A DNA stretch of 64,000 bases from Guyanagaster necrorhizus (lineage: Eukaryota; Basidiomycota; Agaricomycetes; Agaricales; Physalacriaceae): assembly GCF_019112545.1 (NCBI RefSeq), contig NW_025064961.1, positions 1 through 64,000 on the forward strand. Reading direction: 5' to 3'. Of this stretch, positions 1 through 11,996 are shown in pieces. Within the stretch, counting starts at the first letter, position 1. Each line of letters opens with the position of its first letter. The notes below the pieces were generated by a model that had not been told where the DNA came from, made no database searches, and saw nothing but the letters and a program-made list of their open reading frames with translations. Both the position numbers and the translations under genes were made by a program.

Positions 1-1815
1 TATTCGTAGATGAGGAACATGAAACGACCAGTGAACTGTCGGAAATGGAACATAAGATCAAGGTCAACTGAGAAGAAATATACTCAAGATGAGAATGATT
101 GCATTTCCAGTAAGCAATGATTGTTATGATAGTAATACTCCTCTTGGGTAAAGGAGCGTCAAGTGCCACAAGAGGTCAACAGAGACCCGTGGAACAGTGG
201 ACATTGACCCGGCCCAAGTCGCCGCAGCTTTTGATGTCCAAACTTCATCTCTCATTTTCACCGGTCTACCGTCCAGCATCTGTGCGGAAGAGGATCCCTG
301 ATTGAAAGCAGTAGAATTTCATTGAACTCCCGCGTCGCGAGCCAAATGCCTTCAGGAACAACATTTTCAGGAAACCCGGTAGCAATGAGTGAACGGTTCA
401 TTTCGTAGCGGGATTGTATGCTCCGCTGAATCTTTCTTCAGCATAGGCGAAGCTGATCTCACTGAACAGAGGAGTCTTCATAGTGAAAATATTTACAGGG
501 GCCAATATTTTTCTTGTTCACCAGCATGATTATCGTAATTCGACTCCACGCCAATTCATCTGACAGGAAGAAATGCGCACCTTTGTAAACCTCAAACATG
601 GCGTCCTTGTTAACTTTACTCTATCCAATGCAAGGATACACACTGCACATCACTGATATCTATAACTTGACCGCGATTAGGAATAACGTCACTACGGGCA
701 TCGGGAAGCCGTTGAAATTTGGAATATGTGTGTGGAGTCAATGGATAAGGTACCCGTTCTCCTGTTCGCTATCATCTAATGGCTAAAGCCTCATAAAAAC
801 AGAAGTAGGACCGCGCCCAGGACTATGGGACCAGGTCGTGCTCGTGGTAAGGTATGCTGGAAGTCCATGAAATCAACGCGCCTCCTATAGGTAAAGGTTC
901 AAGGTCATCCTGTTTCTCATGCTGTTGCTATCTTTCATGTAAACATGAACACCGAAAATAATCCCTTTTTACCTTTTCACCATTTCGCTTAGACTGACGA
1001 AGACAACATCAGCCACCTGCGCCCAGCAATGGCGTACTATTGCCTGAACGATGAACCACCACCAAGGATGTGAAAACAATTCCCAAGGCCAGACATCAGC
1101 TCTCATTTCTGTGCTAAGTCAATCGTGTACGCGTACCATCCAATTTGTAGCCCTTTTCTTATAATCTATGTCGACATCACTGTTGTATCTCTCGTGAAGA
1201 CGGGAACGTCCAAAATAGGTGGCGATAGAGGACCGCAGCCTTTCACCAAGGTCCTTGGGATAATTAGAGTTACTCGACCCCAAGATCACTGATATTACGT
1301 ATCCTAATACACTTCACTTCCCTCGCTCCTTGAACCAAGCTATGTGCCCTCTGGATAATCACCATAACTGCCTAGTGTCAATCCCTCTGTTGTCACTTGA
1401 AGGATGATAATCGCACATTTAACTCTCGACTCAGCTATCCTTCACCAATTGCCAAAAAAGCCGACGAGATTCCCGAAATGGATTCCGTTTCACAGTTCTG
1501 GTCTATGAAATCGTCCGTATTCCCCCACACCCTCCCGTCTTGCTCGAACCGTCTTCTTCTTGCGACCCGAGGTTTGGGTCATTTACATAGATGGTCTATT
1601 TATAATGATTATGCTTCAACCAACGGCCCGAGGACCCACGGGCCTGGACCGTAATTACACTGGCTCAGAACAGAGGTGTTTGAGTCAGTGTAACGAGCAG
1701 GATATATCAAGACCAAGCATCACGGCAGTTTGAAATGGACTCTATGAATTACGAGTCAAGAAGTGGAAGAGACTCGAAACGTTACGCAGGAAAACCCATC
1801 CCCAACGTGAAAGGA
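1..1815. other. No supportable gene
   Basis: I read both strands and found only short, unrelated open frames with no recognisable motif, no consistent splice-phase chain and no repeat ends. CpG dinucleotides are present at ordinary frequency, unlike the transposon array further right. It lies downstream of the 3' end of gene A on the opposite strand. Confidence 0.4.
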
Positions 1816-3874
1816 TCATATCCACAAATGTGAGGCTGCAGAGTCGCCAGAGCTTGGAACCTCAGGCCTCATCTCTAATTCAATAATTTTACAAACAAAA
1901 TCACACTTGAACTTCGCAATCGAGAGTCCCTTTAAAATGGTCATCAAACAAAGGCGAATCCCGGATCTCCGAGAGCGCAATCCCCATATTCTGAAGAGAA
2001 AACACAATAAGTCATCGAGACGATAACTAGCACTCGCACATACCATTTCTTCGGGATTACCATCAGAACTATGCGGCGCGATCCTGAGATCGGTAGAAAT
2101 CGGTTGTCTGACTCCCACCGCCTTGTTCGACACATGTTTACGGCGGTGATTAAACCTAATAGCAAAGGTAAGCTCCAGTACACATCTGAAAAATATGACT
2201 TACATAGCAAGCAGCGAGTTGACATAGACTATGAGATATGTATTTGTCAGCGATTTTCACGGCGACCAAATGGATCCTACCGACGTTTAGGCAAGGCGAA
2301 GTCTATCCCAAGGAAAATCAGAGTTTTCGGCCAAGCGATGTACTATAAACACCCGTGATTCAGAGATCACGCCATGGGGGAAACAACAAACCGCGATAAG
2401 AGCAGACAGCGAGCATGCACTACCAATCTCATCAACATCGAACAACACAGAATAGACGTACCCTGACCTCGTAGCCAACCCCGAAACAAGAACGAGCCGC
2501 ATAAGACGGAGAAGCACACCTGCCGTTCTAATACCCTGTATATCAACCAGAACCACACATCCCGCAAAGAAAACAACATACGAAGTGAACTTCGTACCCT
2601 CCCTGCTCTTGTGTAGGTAATAACACATCATCAGGGCTATGATGAAATCCGTCGCAGCGATCGTGGAGAAGATGGTGTATATCGATCTCTGGTGTGAATA
2701 TTGAGCATTATACGAGTTGTGTGGTAAAGACGAACCCTGATGTTCGAAATGAAGGCAAAGCCCGGAGTGATAAAACTGTCGAACTTCAGCTTCCGGTGGT
2801 ATATGCAGTAGTAAAGGGTTGTTTACATGTCGTAGGTCATGACTGCAGCATTCATGTCAGTGAACGGAGCAAGAGACTGAGTGAGAGTGCGATGCCTTAC
2901 ATATTCCAGCACCTGGGAGGCGCGTAGTACAATCAGGAAAAATAGTCGAAACGAGAAATGAGATTGTATTACCAAGCGACGCTGCCACAGTGAGAAACTG
3001 TCCAAGGGTAAGGATGCGCAGGTGATTGAGTTATTTCGGCAACATACTTACCACGAACCATGGAAGAAATTTATGGAAAAGCCGCCCAACTAATAATAAG
3101 TTAAGCCTTGTTTTCTACTACCAGTATTCATCACGCGAAATACACACGTTTCCACAATCGAATGGCATATAACCTAGGGGTCAGAAAAGTAAGAGTTCTA
3201 CCACTGCATAACAATGAAATGGCTCGTACCCTTGGACGTAGACGACGATTCCCACCTGCGAGGAAAACCATTGAGATTTGAACAATTTTCAATGTATCAT
3301 GCCAACCCACATTTACGGCCAATTGCAGCTGAACACGAAAGCTAGCGTTGAAGCTTTATGTTCGAAACCCAAAGTAAATCCGTACCTTCATGCTCCTGCC
3401 AGTTTTGTGATGAGTGAGAAGGATAGTCGTACTTCCACTACAAGATAACGTACCACGTATTATTTTCCATCACAGCGGCGAAATCGCCATATATATTAAT
3501 CAGATAGAAGTACAGCGCATGGCTGCTTAAAGCGACATGAAGAAGATCTAGGACCCTTTTGGCAGTAATAAATCTCCACCATCCATTCGGATAGTCATGA
3601 ATGAGCGGACCAAAGCAGTACCACCTGTACCATTAGCCTCAGCTTAATTCCAATGCTGAAAGAACTTGAACGTACAGAATATCGATAGAGCCACCAGTCA
3701 TTTGGGTAATCCTTGTAATATATGACCACTTGTAGATTTGTTATACCGAATAAACTATCAAACCAATTAAAAGACATTTTCGCAAGTAAGGAAGGTCGCT
3801 TACACGGCGGCTATGATAGCGCCAACGTAGAGGGCGCCAAGAATGTCCTGGGTTGTTGGAGGAGCCGAAGACAT
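1816..3874 (-). CDS. DUF6534-like multi-pass membrane protein, copy A
   Basis: Fungal membrane protein of unknown function with about seven predicted membrane segments. I chose the start at 3874 because exon 1 (3874-3804) reads MSSAPPTTQDILGALYVGAI and ends in phase 2, exactly as in copy D. Exon 2 begins at 3754 and carries LFGITNLQVVIYY and YPNDWWLYRYS. Further exons in order give VLDLLHVALSSHALYFYLI (about 3.50 kb), LYAIRLWK (about 3.17 kb), LFHKFLPWFVFLTVAASLG (about 3.0-3.1 kb), MCYYLHKSR (about 2.6 kb), LLRLMRLVLVSGLAT (about 2.5 kb), YVNSLLAM (about 2.2 kb) and a polar tail with DLRIAPHSSDGNPEEM. Every junction I checked is GT-AG with matching phase. The tail may end earlier than 1816 if there is another intron. 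It is closest to copy D. Family assignment is from remembered motifs; exon limits are inferred. Confidence 0.6.
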
Positions 3875-4050
3875 TGCGTGTGGAGGAAGCTTGGTGTCTC
3901 AGTACTGCGATTCGAGTTCCAAAGTTGGCATTCCACATACCTCAAGAGTAAGACGACCAGAAGTAAGTATAGTGACGACATAGGAAGCATCCTGCCTTTA
4001 TTAGATGAAGTAAGCTGTGAGAACCCGTCAAGTTCGGCAAACGATACATG

Positions 4051-4086
4051 TATTGGGGAAGACATGCATATTGGGGAAGACATGCA
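4051..4086. repeat. 18-bp tandem duplication
   Basis: Two exact adjacent copies of TATTGGGGAAGACATGCA lie about 180 bp upstream of the predicted start of copy A. It is most simply a replication-slippage duplication. It could alter spacing in the promoter of copy A, but nothing in the sequence shows that. Confidence 0.8.
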
Positions 4087-4472
4087 GTGCTTTACCGAGG
4101 TAAGACAAAGGAAGAGATTCTAGACCAGTAAACCGGGCCGACTTCCTACATTTTACATCAATGCTTCATTGTAGGGGATGATTCACCGTTAGAAACATGC
4201 CTGCCATTGTACAAAATGAACAGCTTCGTGTAACCCGGTCTGGTGCTTCTATGTGATAGGATCTGATGCACGACTGACTTACTCCTGCAAGTACCGTACC
4301 ATGTATGCAATGCCGATTCAGTGTAGTCTGTCTGGACTTGTGCTTGCATTCGATTTTTTGATTTGCCGACTGGGGAGTGGTAGAAAAGGGTAGTAGCGGA
4401 GCGATGATACGGTTACAGTTGTGGTCCGGATTTGACAGCAGCTGGGCCTATCTTTTTCTCTGATCTGCAGCA

Positions 4473-4495
4473 TAATGCCGTGAAGCACGGCATTA
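4473..4495. repeat. Perfect inverted repeat (10-bp arms, 3-nt loop)
   Basis: TAATGCCGTG and CACGGCATTA flank AAG. It is fully complementary and able to form a hairpin on either strand. No U-tract follows and no gene borders it, so its role is unknown. A hairpin of this size can arise by chance in 64 kb, but a perfect 10-bp stem is uncommon. Confidence 0.75.
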
Positions 4496-5257
4496 GGCTT
4501 GATGCAGGTGCCGGTGGGGGGACATTAATGTTTCGGCGTCTACTATCCTACGATATCCTTCCTCTATCTGGAGCGATTATATCGACTAAGGGTCTTCCTT
4601 CTAAGTCTACGTTTATTTCGCTGCCGTAACTCACTAATTCTTCCACTGCATCCTAACATCTTCCACTTGCAATATGATCTCATTTCCTTCTGACCGACTG
4701 ATCATTATACCAGCTCGCCGCTCCCACTGGAGGACATGTCATCACCGAAAGCTACCATGAAAGAAGCATCGTCCTGGATAATCATCATAGAAGACTGCTG
4801 ATGTTGAAGATAGTGGATTCGAAGCGGCGTCCACCGAATGCAGATAAAGCTCGGGTCGAGTTCGGAATGGGAACCTTGCGAGAGAAACGAAACACAGGCG
4901 CTAAAAGGAGATCACAAAAGGGGAAAATCCTTGTAAAATGTGCATACCATGTGCGGCGTTTAAAGCAGAGCTTTTTAATGTGTTCCAGATGAGGCGTACA
5001 ATGTCGAGTACTCTGGCGATCGACGCCTCTTAAACTCCCCAGACTGCAGTGCAGGTTGTGCCTGCAGGCCTTACAGTGTGGCGCCAGAGATGTGCTGGCT
5101 TTGCGCGCATTGACAAGACGACTTTGCTGGCCACAGGTAGCAGATCGCTCTGAGTTGGGAGAATTAGAGGAACACAGTAGCAATTGCACGCCTCCCGTCG
5201 CCGAGTTGGATTGGATCAGTAGATAAGAAGAAAGTCCCTTTCTCGAACGACTGTGGA

Positions 5258-5510
5258 GGCTGATACGTGTTGCCTGTAGTACGAAAATATGAATTCCGTA
5301 TCGAGAGAACTTGTTGGACACGCACCGGGTCCAGGGAGCATAGGATATATCTATCTTTTTCTAGGGCGCTAAAAACGCAGACTTTGTCGAACGGACGTGA
5401 GACTGATACGCGTTGCCTACAGTACGAAAATAAGCATTGGACTTCGATGAAAACCGTAGACACGCGCCACGTCTGGATGGCATAGCATATACCCACGTTT
5501 TTCTAGCGTC
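5258..5510. repeat. Pair of diverged direct repeats
   Basis: Two copies of about 105 bp (roughly 5258-5362 and 5400-5510) share the blocks CTGATACG(T/C)GTTGCCT, AGTACGAAAATA, GACACGC and TTTTTCTAG at similar spacing. Similarity is patchy between the blocks. They could be duplicated exons of an extinct gene or part of an old repeat. I see no terminal inverted repeats or target duplication. Confidence 0.5.
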
Positions 5511-5779
5511 CAATGCGATAGGGCCCTAGCAAAGGCGCATAAACAACGTTTCGAGGACTGGCAGGCAATGATATCGCCTATATTCAAGAAACATATTTAC
5601 CAGATCTTCAATGTCGATAATGGCTGTCACCTGGTTAGTGAGAGAACAGTTAAGGAGAACCCTTCAAGGAACTGAAAAATCCAGGCGCTGGGAGCTTTGG
5701 ATGCGGTACGGTCCTTCTGAGATTTTAAGAGCATCTTTACCGTACTTCTACGTTGTTCATGCTAGATCCCGCGACTATC

Positions 5780-6270
5780 ACTGGCACTGAGACACTTCTA
5801 AATCAAGGTATAATTCATACGCTTGGACATATGTGACGATCAATTCCTTGGAGGAACGCTGATCAGATCAAACAAGATATCCAGCCTATTGACTCACGTT
5901 TAAACCCAGCTGTACCTGAGTTCGTCCTTTGTCATAGCGATTCACGATAATCACCTTGAAGCTCCTGCACCATACCTCCTGAGAAATTTTGAGACCGAAC
6001 CTTTGACAGGAAACGCACCACACGCTATGCACCAAGGAGCCTTCTACATTTCTGAATATATCGACCAGATAGAAATACAGAGCAATGCGTAGTCAAACCG
6101 ACGTGAAGAGCATCAAGGAACATATTAATTCCTCCAAGTCGCCGCGACGGGGGCATGAAAAAATGGACCAGGGTAGTGCTACCTGTCTCATGTGCTCAGC
6201 ATAATGGCTGTCCTGTGTCAGAAATCTGACGTTCTGAATATCCCAGGACAAGGGATACCTGATTATCATG
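5780..6270 (-). pseudogene. DUF6534-like fragment B1 (truncated)
   Basis: The minus strand keeps recognisable exons: LDALHVGLTTHC (about 6.09 kb, equivalent to ILDTLHVALSTYA in copy D), SFK then VQLGLN around a GT-AG intron (about 5.9-6.0 kb), and ELIVTYVQ (about 5.8 kb, equivalent to DMLVVFVQ). The upstream YYxxYPxDWWLYRYS exon is badly altered, and the expected AG before LDALH is absent. Beyond about 5.78 kb the next expected exon (YAIRLWK) and everything after it is missing. It is therefore a 3'-truncated and point-mutated copy. Confidence 0.55.
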
Positions 6271-6802
6271 TTGGCGTCACGAGCTGAAGCAGAACATGGT
6301 GGTGTAATCGCACATCATATTTGTTCGCGTGATCTGGAATCCTTGTGTCTGATGTCATGGGCAATGATATAGCCTGCCGCCCCAATGGAGGTTGGGGACC
6401 AGGGTGGGTTGCGACCGAATTCAGAGGTGGCTGTGTAATTTTTTCTCCGACCATCACGAGCATAGTGGCCGGTGAGTCGGAATAGTTTCAAGTCATCATA
6501 TATGGACGTCCTCCTCTAATCATATCCACGGCATATCCTTCAGGTCCTACGACTCGAGTACATGGTCCACCATATATTCTCTGAGCAGCGGATTTCTCTG
6601 AGTCAATCTGTGCGTGCATCAAAACTGGCACTATTGGGAATACATGAATTCGTCTCAAGTAAATATAAAGTACAACGTGAAAAATCATCTCTCAGACATG
6701 ACAATCAAGAGGTCTCTTTGGCGTACCATTCAATGAACGGGTATCCTGGAGCGGAATACTGATGTTCTGGAACCAACATTCTGTAAGAATTCAAAGACAT
6801 GG

Positions 6803-7900
6803 CTACAGTAGTTTGTGTACCGTTTCTGCAATAGAGCCTCCGGAATTTCCAGGTGCAAACAGGAGGATAGTAACTCTGTAACCTGAATTTACCTCGAGTC
6901 CTCCATGCTCTGCGGTTGACTTATTCTGACGTCTGTAATTGAACCTAGAAAAGGTGAGTTTGACGTAATGACCTCGAGAAGAGCCGGAAAATGCGCATGG
7001 CAGGGAGAGAGTTGAAGTAAACCAGAAATGTATTCCTTAACTATTTCATGTGGCAGGCAATGAATGATACATACGCTTGGGTGGGATAAAATCGATCCCG
7101 ACGAAAATCAAAGTGTGTGGAAACACGATGTACTATAGGTATTCGTGAGATTTAGGGATGAGGATGTAGCCGAGAGACAACGGACCGCGATGAGAGCGAG
7201 CAGCGAGCATGCACTTTATTTTCATAGCTACAGCATGTGAAAGAACAAAGCAGATGTCTCATCTTGTAGCCAACCCTGATATGATAACAAGTCGCATTAG
7301 ACGGACAAGCAGGGCGGCCGTTCTAGTATTTGTATATCAATGATAACTCGAAAGTGCAGGAAATAAACCACACACATAGAGAAATTCATAGCTACTCTGC
7401 TCTTGTGCAGGTAGTAGCACATCAAGAGTGCTATAATCTATGACAATCGTGGTGAAGATGTAAGTTGGGAGCTACATCATTTCATTTCAGTATCTACAAC
7501 TTCCGAAACTCCGGACTAATTACATACACCAGTATAGGAAACAGTCGAGAAGTTCTGTGTAATGTAACTGTCCAAGATCATTGGATGAGGCACATGCATC
7601 GCAGCTACAAAGAGTTCTATTACATGTCATAGACGAAAGCCTGTGCAATTTTTTTCAGCGCCATCAGAGCGAGAGAGCGAATAATGTCTTACATATCCCT
7701 GCACGTAAACGAAACACAATGAAACAGATACTCGACGCGAAAGGTATGATATTATCACCAAGCGAGGTTGCAACTGTCAAGAAATGTCGAATAATAAACG
7801 AGAGAAGGAGGCTCGAATGATTGAAAGCTCTTACAGCGAACCATGACAGAATTTTGTGAAAATGGCGTAGGAGGAGAAACAGGCAGACAGCATTTCGTAA
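6803..7900 (-). pseudogene. DUF6534-like fragment B2 (5'-truncated, lesions)
   Basis: The first recognisable exon is RHFHKILSWFA (about 7.86 kb), so the N-terminal half is missing. It continues with VATSLG, a damaged MCYYLHKSR exon (about 7.40-7.44 kb) where a small deletion and a TAG disrupt the segment before it, then LLVRLMRLVIISGLATR (about 7.30 kb), YIVFPHTLIFVGIDFI (about 7.10 kb) and YFNSLPAM (about 7.03 kb). The acceptor before YFNSLPAM reads CTG instead of CAG and the donor after it reads GC. A C-terminal exon starting FNYRRQNKST runs to a stop at 6803. The exon order matches copies A and D, which identifies the family. Confidence 0.6.
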
Positions 7901-9244
7901 AACATCAGTAAGGACCTTAGGGTTGTGATGCACGAATTCGGCGGTGGCTGTGTCTACCCTCTTGTTCGGTTCGCTGTTGATTCGCTGTCGTTATGACTCG
8001 GGCCGCATCTATAATGGAGCCACATTAGCCATTGGTAGGTGAAAGAAGGTTTCTTGTTGTTGCGGACTTATATCTTCTTCTCTAGTGTGTTATCTCTCAA
8101 GGGAAGGCGCCGTCGCTGACTTACCCGTCACGGTCCATCTTTTCTTCGTGACATGTATCTCGCGTCTGACTGGCGTTTGTGTTTTAGAATCCGTATCGAA
8201 ACCCCTGCAAATGTCGTATGCTCAACCTGGCTAGAAAATATTCATTATCTCGCCTTCATTTGACCTGGTTCAAACGTCACTTCTAAGGTTCGCTTTCGAA
8301 GGTGACCTATTCTGGAGTCTTGACATTATGCGAAAGTGCCTCCCGTCTTTGTTGAGCCTGCTAAACAATGGCATATGTATGTAATGCCCCAAAGTTGTAC
8401 CGCTGAAGCCCTATGCGTCATACCATCTATAACGAAACTTGCCGTGATAATCTCAATATATGATCAGTATGTCCTTTGATGACAGTATCCGTTGCTTTCA
8501 ACTATCAATTCCATAGATATAGAATGATGCAGCCGAACTCCCTCGTTCCACGGTCTATGTGATGTACTTCTACCATCTACTCACCAGAACGACTTCCGGT
8601 CAATTAATCATCTCGCTCTGCCCGCGAACCATGAGGATTGATGCAAAGGCGGTAGAATCACCGACTAACGAGGTTCTCGGCTACGGATCCGGCTCCGAGG
8701 AACTTCGTGCTAACGACCTCTATTGTCTTCATTATTTTAACTTCTCACAACGTCTTTGTTTCCATTTTCCCTTACTCGACGGCTTCCTTGCTTCATATTA
8801 TATTAGGACAGCTTCCACCGCGTGGGTCAGGAACGGCTACAATAGGTGGCATATGCATAATCCTTATTGGTAAGCAGCCAGCCAGTGACTGATACCGAAT
8901 CGAGAACTGATTGAAAGAGACGCCTTAACGGCCCTGTGTTAGTTCTGTTCAGATGAGGTTCGATATTCATACCAGTCCGCAGTAATCTGCGTCGTGGTCT
9001 CATCCTAGTCAACCAGGGATTATCGAGTACCTTCGTATTCGCTCATCCACCTGCGTTCATGAATAGGAAAATGCCAGAGCCTAAATCCCACATCGCCGGG
9101 TGTGACTGACGCAGCATCTTTGATCAAGACTAGTCCCGAAGTGATTTCCGGAACAAATCATCTGCGCGATTCGCGAGGATATGAACTTTCATACGGGTCT
9201 GCCGTTACGGAATTGCCTTTCTCTTCTTTTTTCCTACCACTACC
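7901..9244. other. Intergenic stretch; one hydrophobic open frame
   Basis: This lies between B2 and copy C. The only notable item is a plus-strand frame at about 8701-8892. It translates to a hydrophobic peptide with segments TSIVFIILTSHNVFVSIF and ATIGGICIILIG and ends at a stop, like the last two membrane segments of a transporter. No upstream exon could be joined to it and I do not recognise a family. The rest shows nothing supportable. Confidence 0.35.
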
Positions 9245-11174
9245 ATGAATTCGGTGGCAGTCATAGTCCCCTCTCTGGGGATGACGATTGGCGCTGCGTA
9301 CATTGGCGCAATGCTCTCATCTTTGTATGTCGACTCTTTACCGATTCTGCGATCATTGACCCTCACCTATCACCCGGATCAGGCTATTTGGTATCACAGT
9401 CCTGCAGGTCTTTATCTACTATCGAGAGTATCCGGATGATTGGAGACTTTATCGTTATTCTGTGCGTAAATAATTGTCCCACGTCCTTACCTCGATTCAC
9501 GTCGTACTTCTCACAGGTTGGTATACTCTGGTATGTCTTTATAGGAGTGACACTAGCGCATTCAAATCATCTCGTTGAAGGGTTCTCGACGCACTGCACC
9601 TCAGTCTTACTATCCATGCTATATATCACTACACCGTGGATTCGTTCGGCGATTATGTTACATTGGGGAACGTCGTATGGTTCGCTCTCATTTCCATTCT
9701 AACCCCATACCTTCCTAACCATGTGCTTGATTCTCAGGAGCTTCAAAGTACGCTTCCAATCGACATATTCCTTAATTGATATTGATCTCCGTTGTCTTTC
9801 GGCAGCTTCAGATTCTCGTCAACGTCAGTCACCGTCGATCTCCAGTACGCTCATTGACACTATGACAGGTCGTTATTATCGTATTCGTTCAGAGGTATCA
9901 TAATTTCTTTCCTTCTACCCTATCCCAACTCACTCTGTCTCTCGCAGTCTTTACGCAGTCCGCCTATGGAAATGTGGGTCATCCGTAAACTCGCACATTC
10001 CCACTGACGCTACCCACACAGTCGGGCGCCATTTCCATCGGTTCCTTCCTTGGATTGTCGTATGTCTGATCTCATTCCAGCGACTTGCGGCCTTTTCTGA
10101 TCTCGCCCGTCCTTCTGTAGATATTCGTGGTCGCATGCGGATTTGGTGGGTTGCACGTCTCAGAACCTCAATCCTTACTTCTTTTCTTATACATTAATAT
10201 TTCCTCCTTCAGCGGTGGGAATATGTGAGTACCTGCTTCTATAGGCACCGAATGATGCACTCAGTGCGCGCCTCTAGTGCTCGTCTACAAAACGTTCGTT
10301 CGCCGAATCTCTGATATCCGCTCAAAGCCTTATGCGGTCGTCAGCAGATATACCATCACAACGTTCACGGGTTTGGCCTCAATGAGTGGAAGTATTACCT
10401 CCAATGTACATCTTTTTTCGCTAAAAATAACCGCGAATCATCAGTGGGCCATCGACGCCGCCTTCGCCGCATCCACCGGGATCGACTTCTTCATATCGTT
10501 CGCAATGTGTTATTACCTTCACAAGAGTCGTTCAATTTCAGAGTTTTCGAGGTGAAAGCAATGGCATCCAGTATGTGTCAGAGCTGAACTAATGAACTGG
10601 TTTCGGTAGTACGAACTCACGGCTGCTCGTATTGATGTGGTTTGTCCTCATGTCCGGCTTGGCGACTAGGTAAGGATATGACCCATTATCCGATGTATTC
10701 GGAACTCACGAATGCCTTTAATTTAATGTTAGTGCATGCTCGACCGTTGCACTCATCACCGCAAGTTTTCAGAACCTATTTTGAGCGAGGACCTCATGGT
10801 CTATTCAGTACATCACCCTCCCCAATACCCTCGTCTTTCTCGGAGTCGAATTTCTCTTAACAAAACGTACGTGATTGATCATCGTCAAGAGATAGATTAT
10901 CAATCATCTCATGAGACAGTCTACGTCAACTCCCTGCTCTCTATGTGTGTTGTCATCGCCTTTTCTTCCATGGGACTTATTGAAATTGATACCTAGGTTG
11001 AATGCTCGAAAACGAATCCAAGGGAAAAACACCGGAAGTGGTGCGATTTCGTCGGAACCCACATCGTTCTCCAATGTAATACGCCTTACGCCGACTACCG
11101 GGTGCGTTAGCGCGGGAGATATAAAGGTACGGGTATCTTTCCGGACGAAGCTTATTTACTCAATAACATGCTAG
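9245..11174 (+). CDS. DUF6534-like multi-pass membrane protein, copy C
   Basis: Membrane protein of unknown function built from many micro-exons. The first 13 exons can be placed with consistent phase: 9245-9324, 9383-9461, 9517-9530 (14 nt), 9581-9679, 9738-9747 (10 nt), 9806-9823 (18 nt), 9869-9894, 9948-9973, 10022-10059, 10121-10145, 10213-10224 (12 nt), 10278-10293 and about 10348-10405. They spell in order LFGITVLQVFIYYREYPDDW, VLDALHLSLTIHAIYHY, LQILVN, VVIIVFVQ, SLYAVRLWK, FGRHFHRFLPWIV and ACGFAVGI. Later exons give IDFFISFAMCYYLHKSRS (about 10.5 kb), LLVLMWFVLMSGLAT (about 10.65 kb), YITLPNTLVFLGVEFLLTK (about 10.85 kb), YVNSLLSM and LNARKRIQGK, then a polar tail to 11174. No lesion was found in the exons traced. 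The intron near 10406-10444 is only about 39 nt and is the least certain. Start chosen because exon 1 is hydrophobic and splices in phase. Confidence 0.65.
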
Positions 11175-11996
11175 TACGACGGGTTCAGCATACCTCTCTC
11201 TGAGATCCGTGGTAGCGGTCCTTCGCAAAATCAGGAAGACTCGTCTCAAATCGTCGGGGATAAGCGGTCGAGAGTCGAGTTCACCATAGTGTAGGTATGA
11301 TGGATGGTGTATTATAAACAGGTAGAGTTCCGAGGAGAATTTTTTATCCTGTATAACTTACCGTTTATCTATAGTGGATCCAAAGCTAGGCAGAGTACAA
11401 TAAGGATAACTTGATGATTTGTCGGGCACCTGGAGGGACTTGCCTTTCAAAATTTGTGCGAGACATAAAATTGTGAGCGCTGTGCACCGCCAGACAGTCA
11501 TAAGGTTTGATGTGACCACATGAACTGTTTGTCATCTTTGATACCTCCTACCTTTCTTTGATATCGCAGATACGGTTTGCTCTTCTATGATTGAGTGCAG
11601 GTGTTTTGTTGATCTCTTTTCTGATGGTCGAAATCAGGCTGAGTTCCGCGATTCCGAAGACGCTGGGCATACGTATCCACCTACCCTCATCAACCTGTGA
11701 CGCTGCCGGTGGTGTCATAATTTGATCATCCACAAATCACGGGTACACAACTTGCTTCCCATGCCCTCGTCATAACTGGCTCTGATAGTCATCTCTGAGA
11801 AGTTTGAACAGCAGCGACCGATCTTGCGTTTCAACATTGAGATCACGACATCAAGAAGCAAGATGTGGTCCCGTTGACACTGAGTAAGTTGATTTGGAAT
11901 TGGTCGTGGTGCCGTGATGGTTCTGCTTACCCATTATATAATATAAGCCAAACATAACGTCCCACAGCTTCTTCCACACCGGGTTCATAACCCGCA
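11175..11996. other. Gap between copies C and D
   Basis: This holds the presumed 3' region of C and promoter of D. No exon-like sequence belonging to either gene was recognised. An open frame on the minus strand (11548-11733) has no recognisable motif and was not called. Confidence 0.4.

Larger units (their letters stand above)
3875..5779. other. Intergenic stretch with small repeats, no supportable gene
   Basis: This lies between the 5' end of copy A and the B1 fragment. It contains an 18-bp tandem duplication, a perfect 10-bp-arm hairpin and two diverged direct repeats, listed separately. A minus-strand open frame at 4785-5321 and a plus-strand one at 4801-4992 are basic, match nothing I know and overlap each other, so neither is called. 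Confidence 0.35.

Noticed and set aside
4785..5321. 178-codon minus-strand frame as a gene
   Set aside because: No motif, odd composition rich in Ser and Arg, overlapped by another frame, and it crosses the diverged direct repeats.
8701..8892. Drug/metabolite transporter C-terminus
   Set aside because: GGICIILIGK resembles such ends, but similarity over so short a hydrophobic stretch is not evidence of family.
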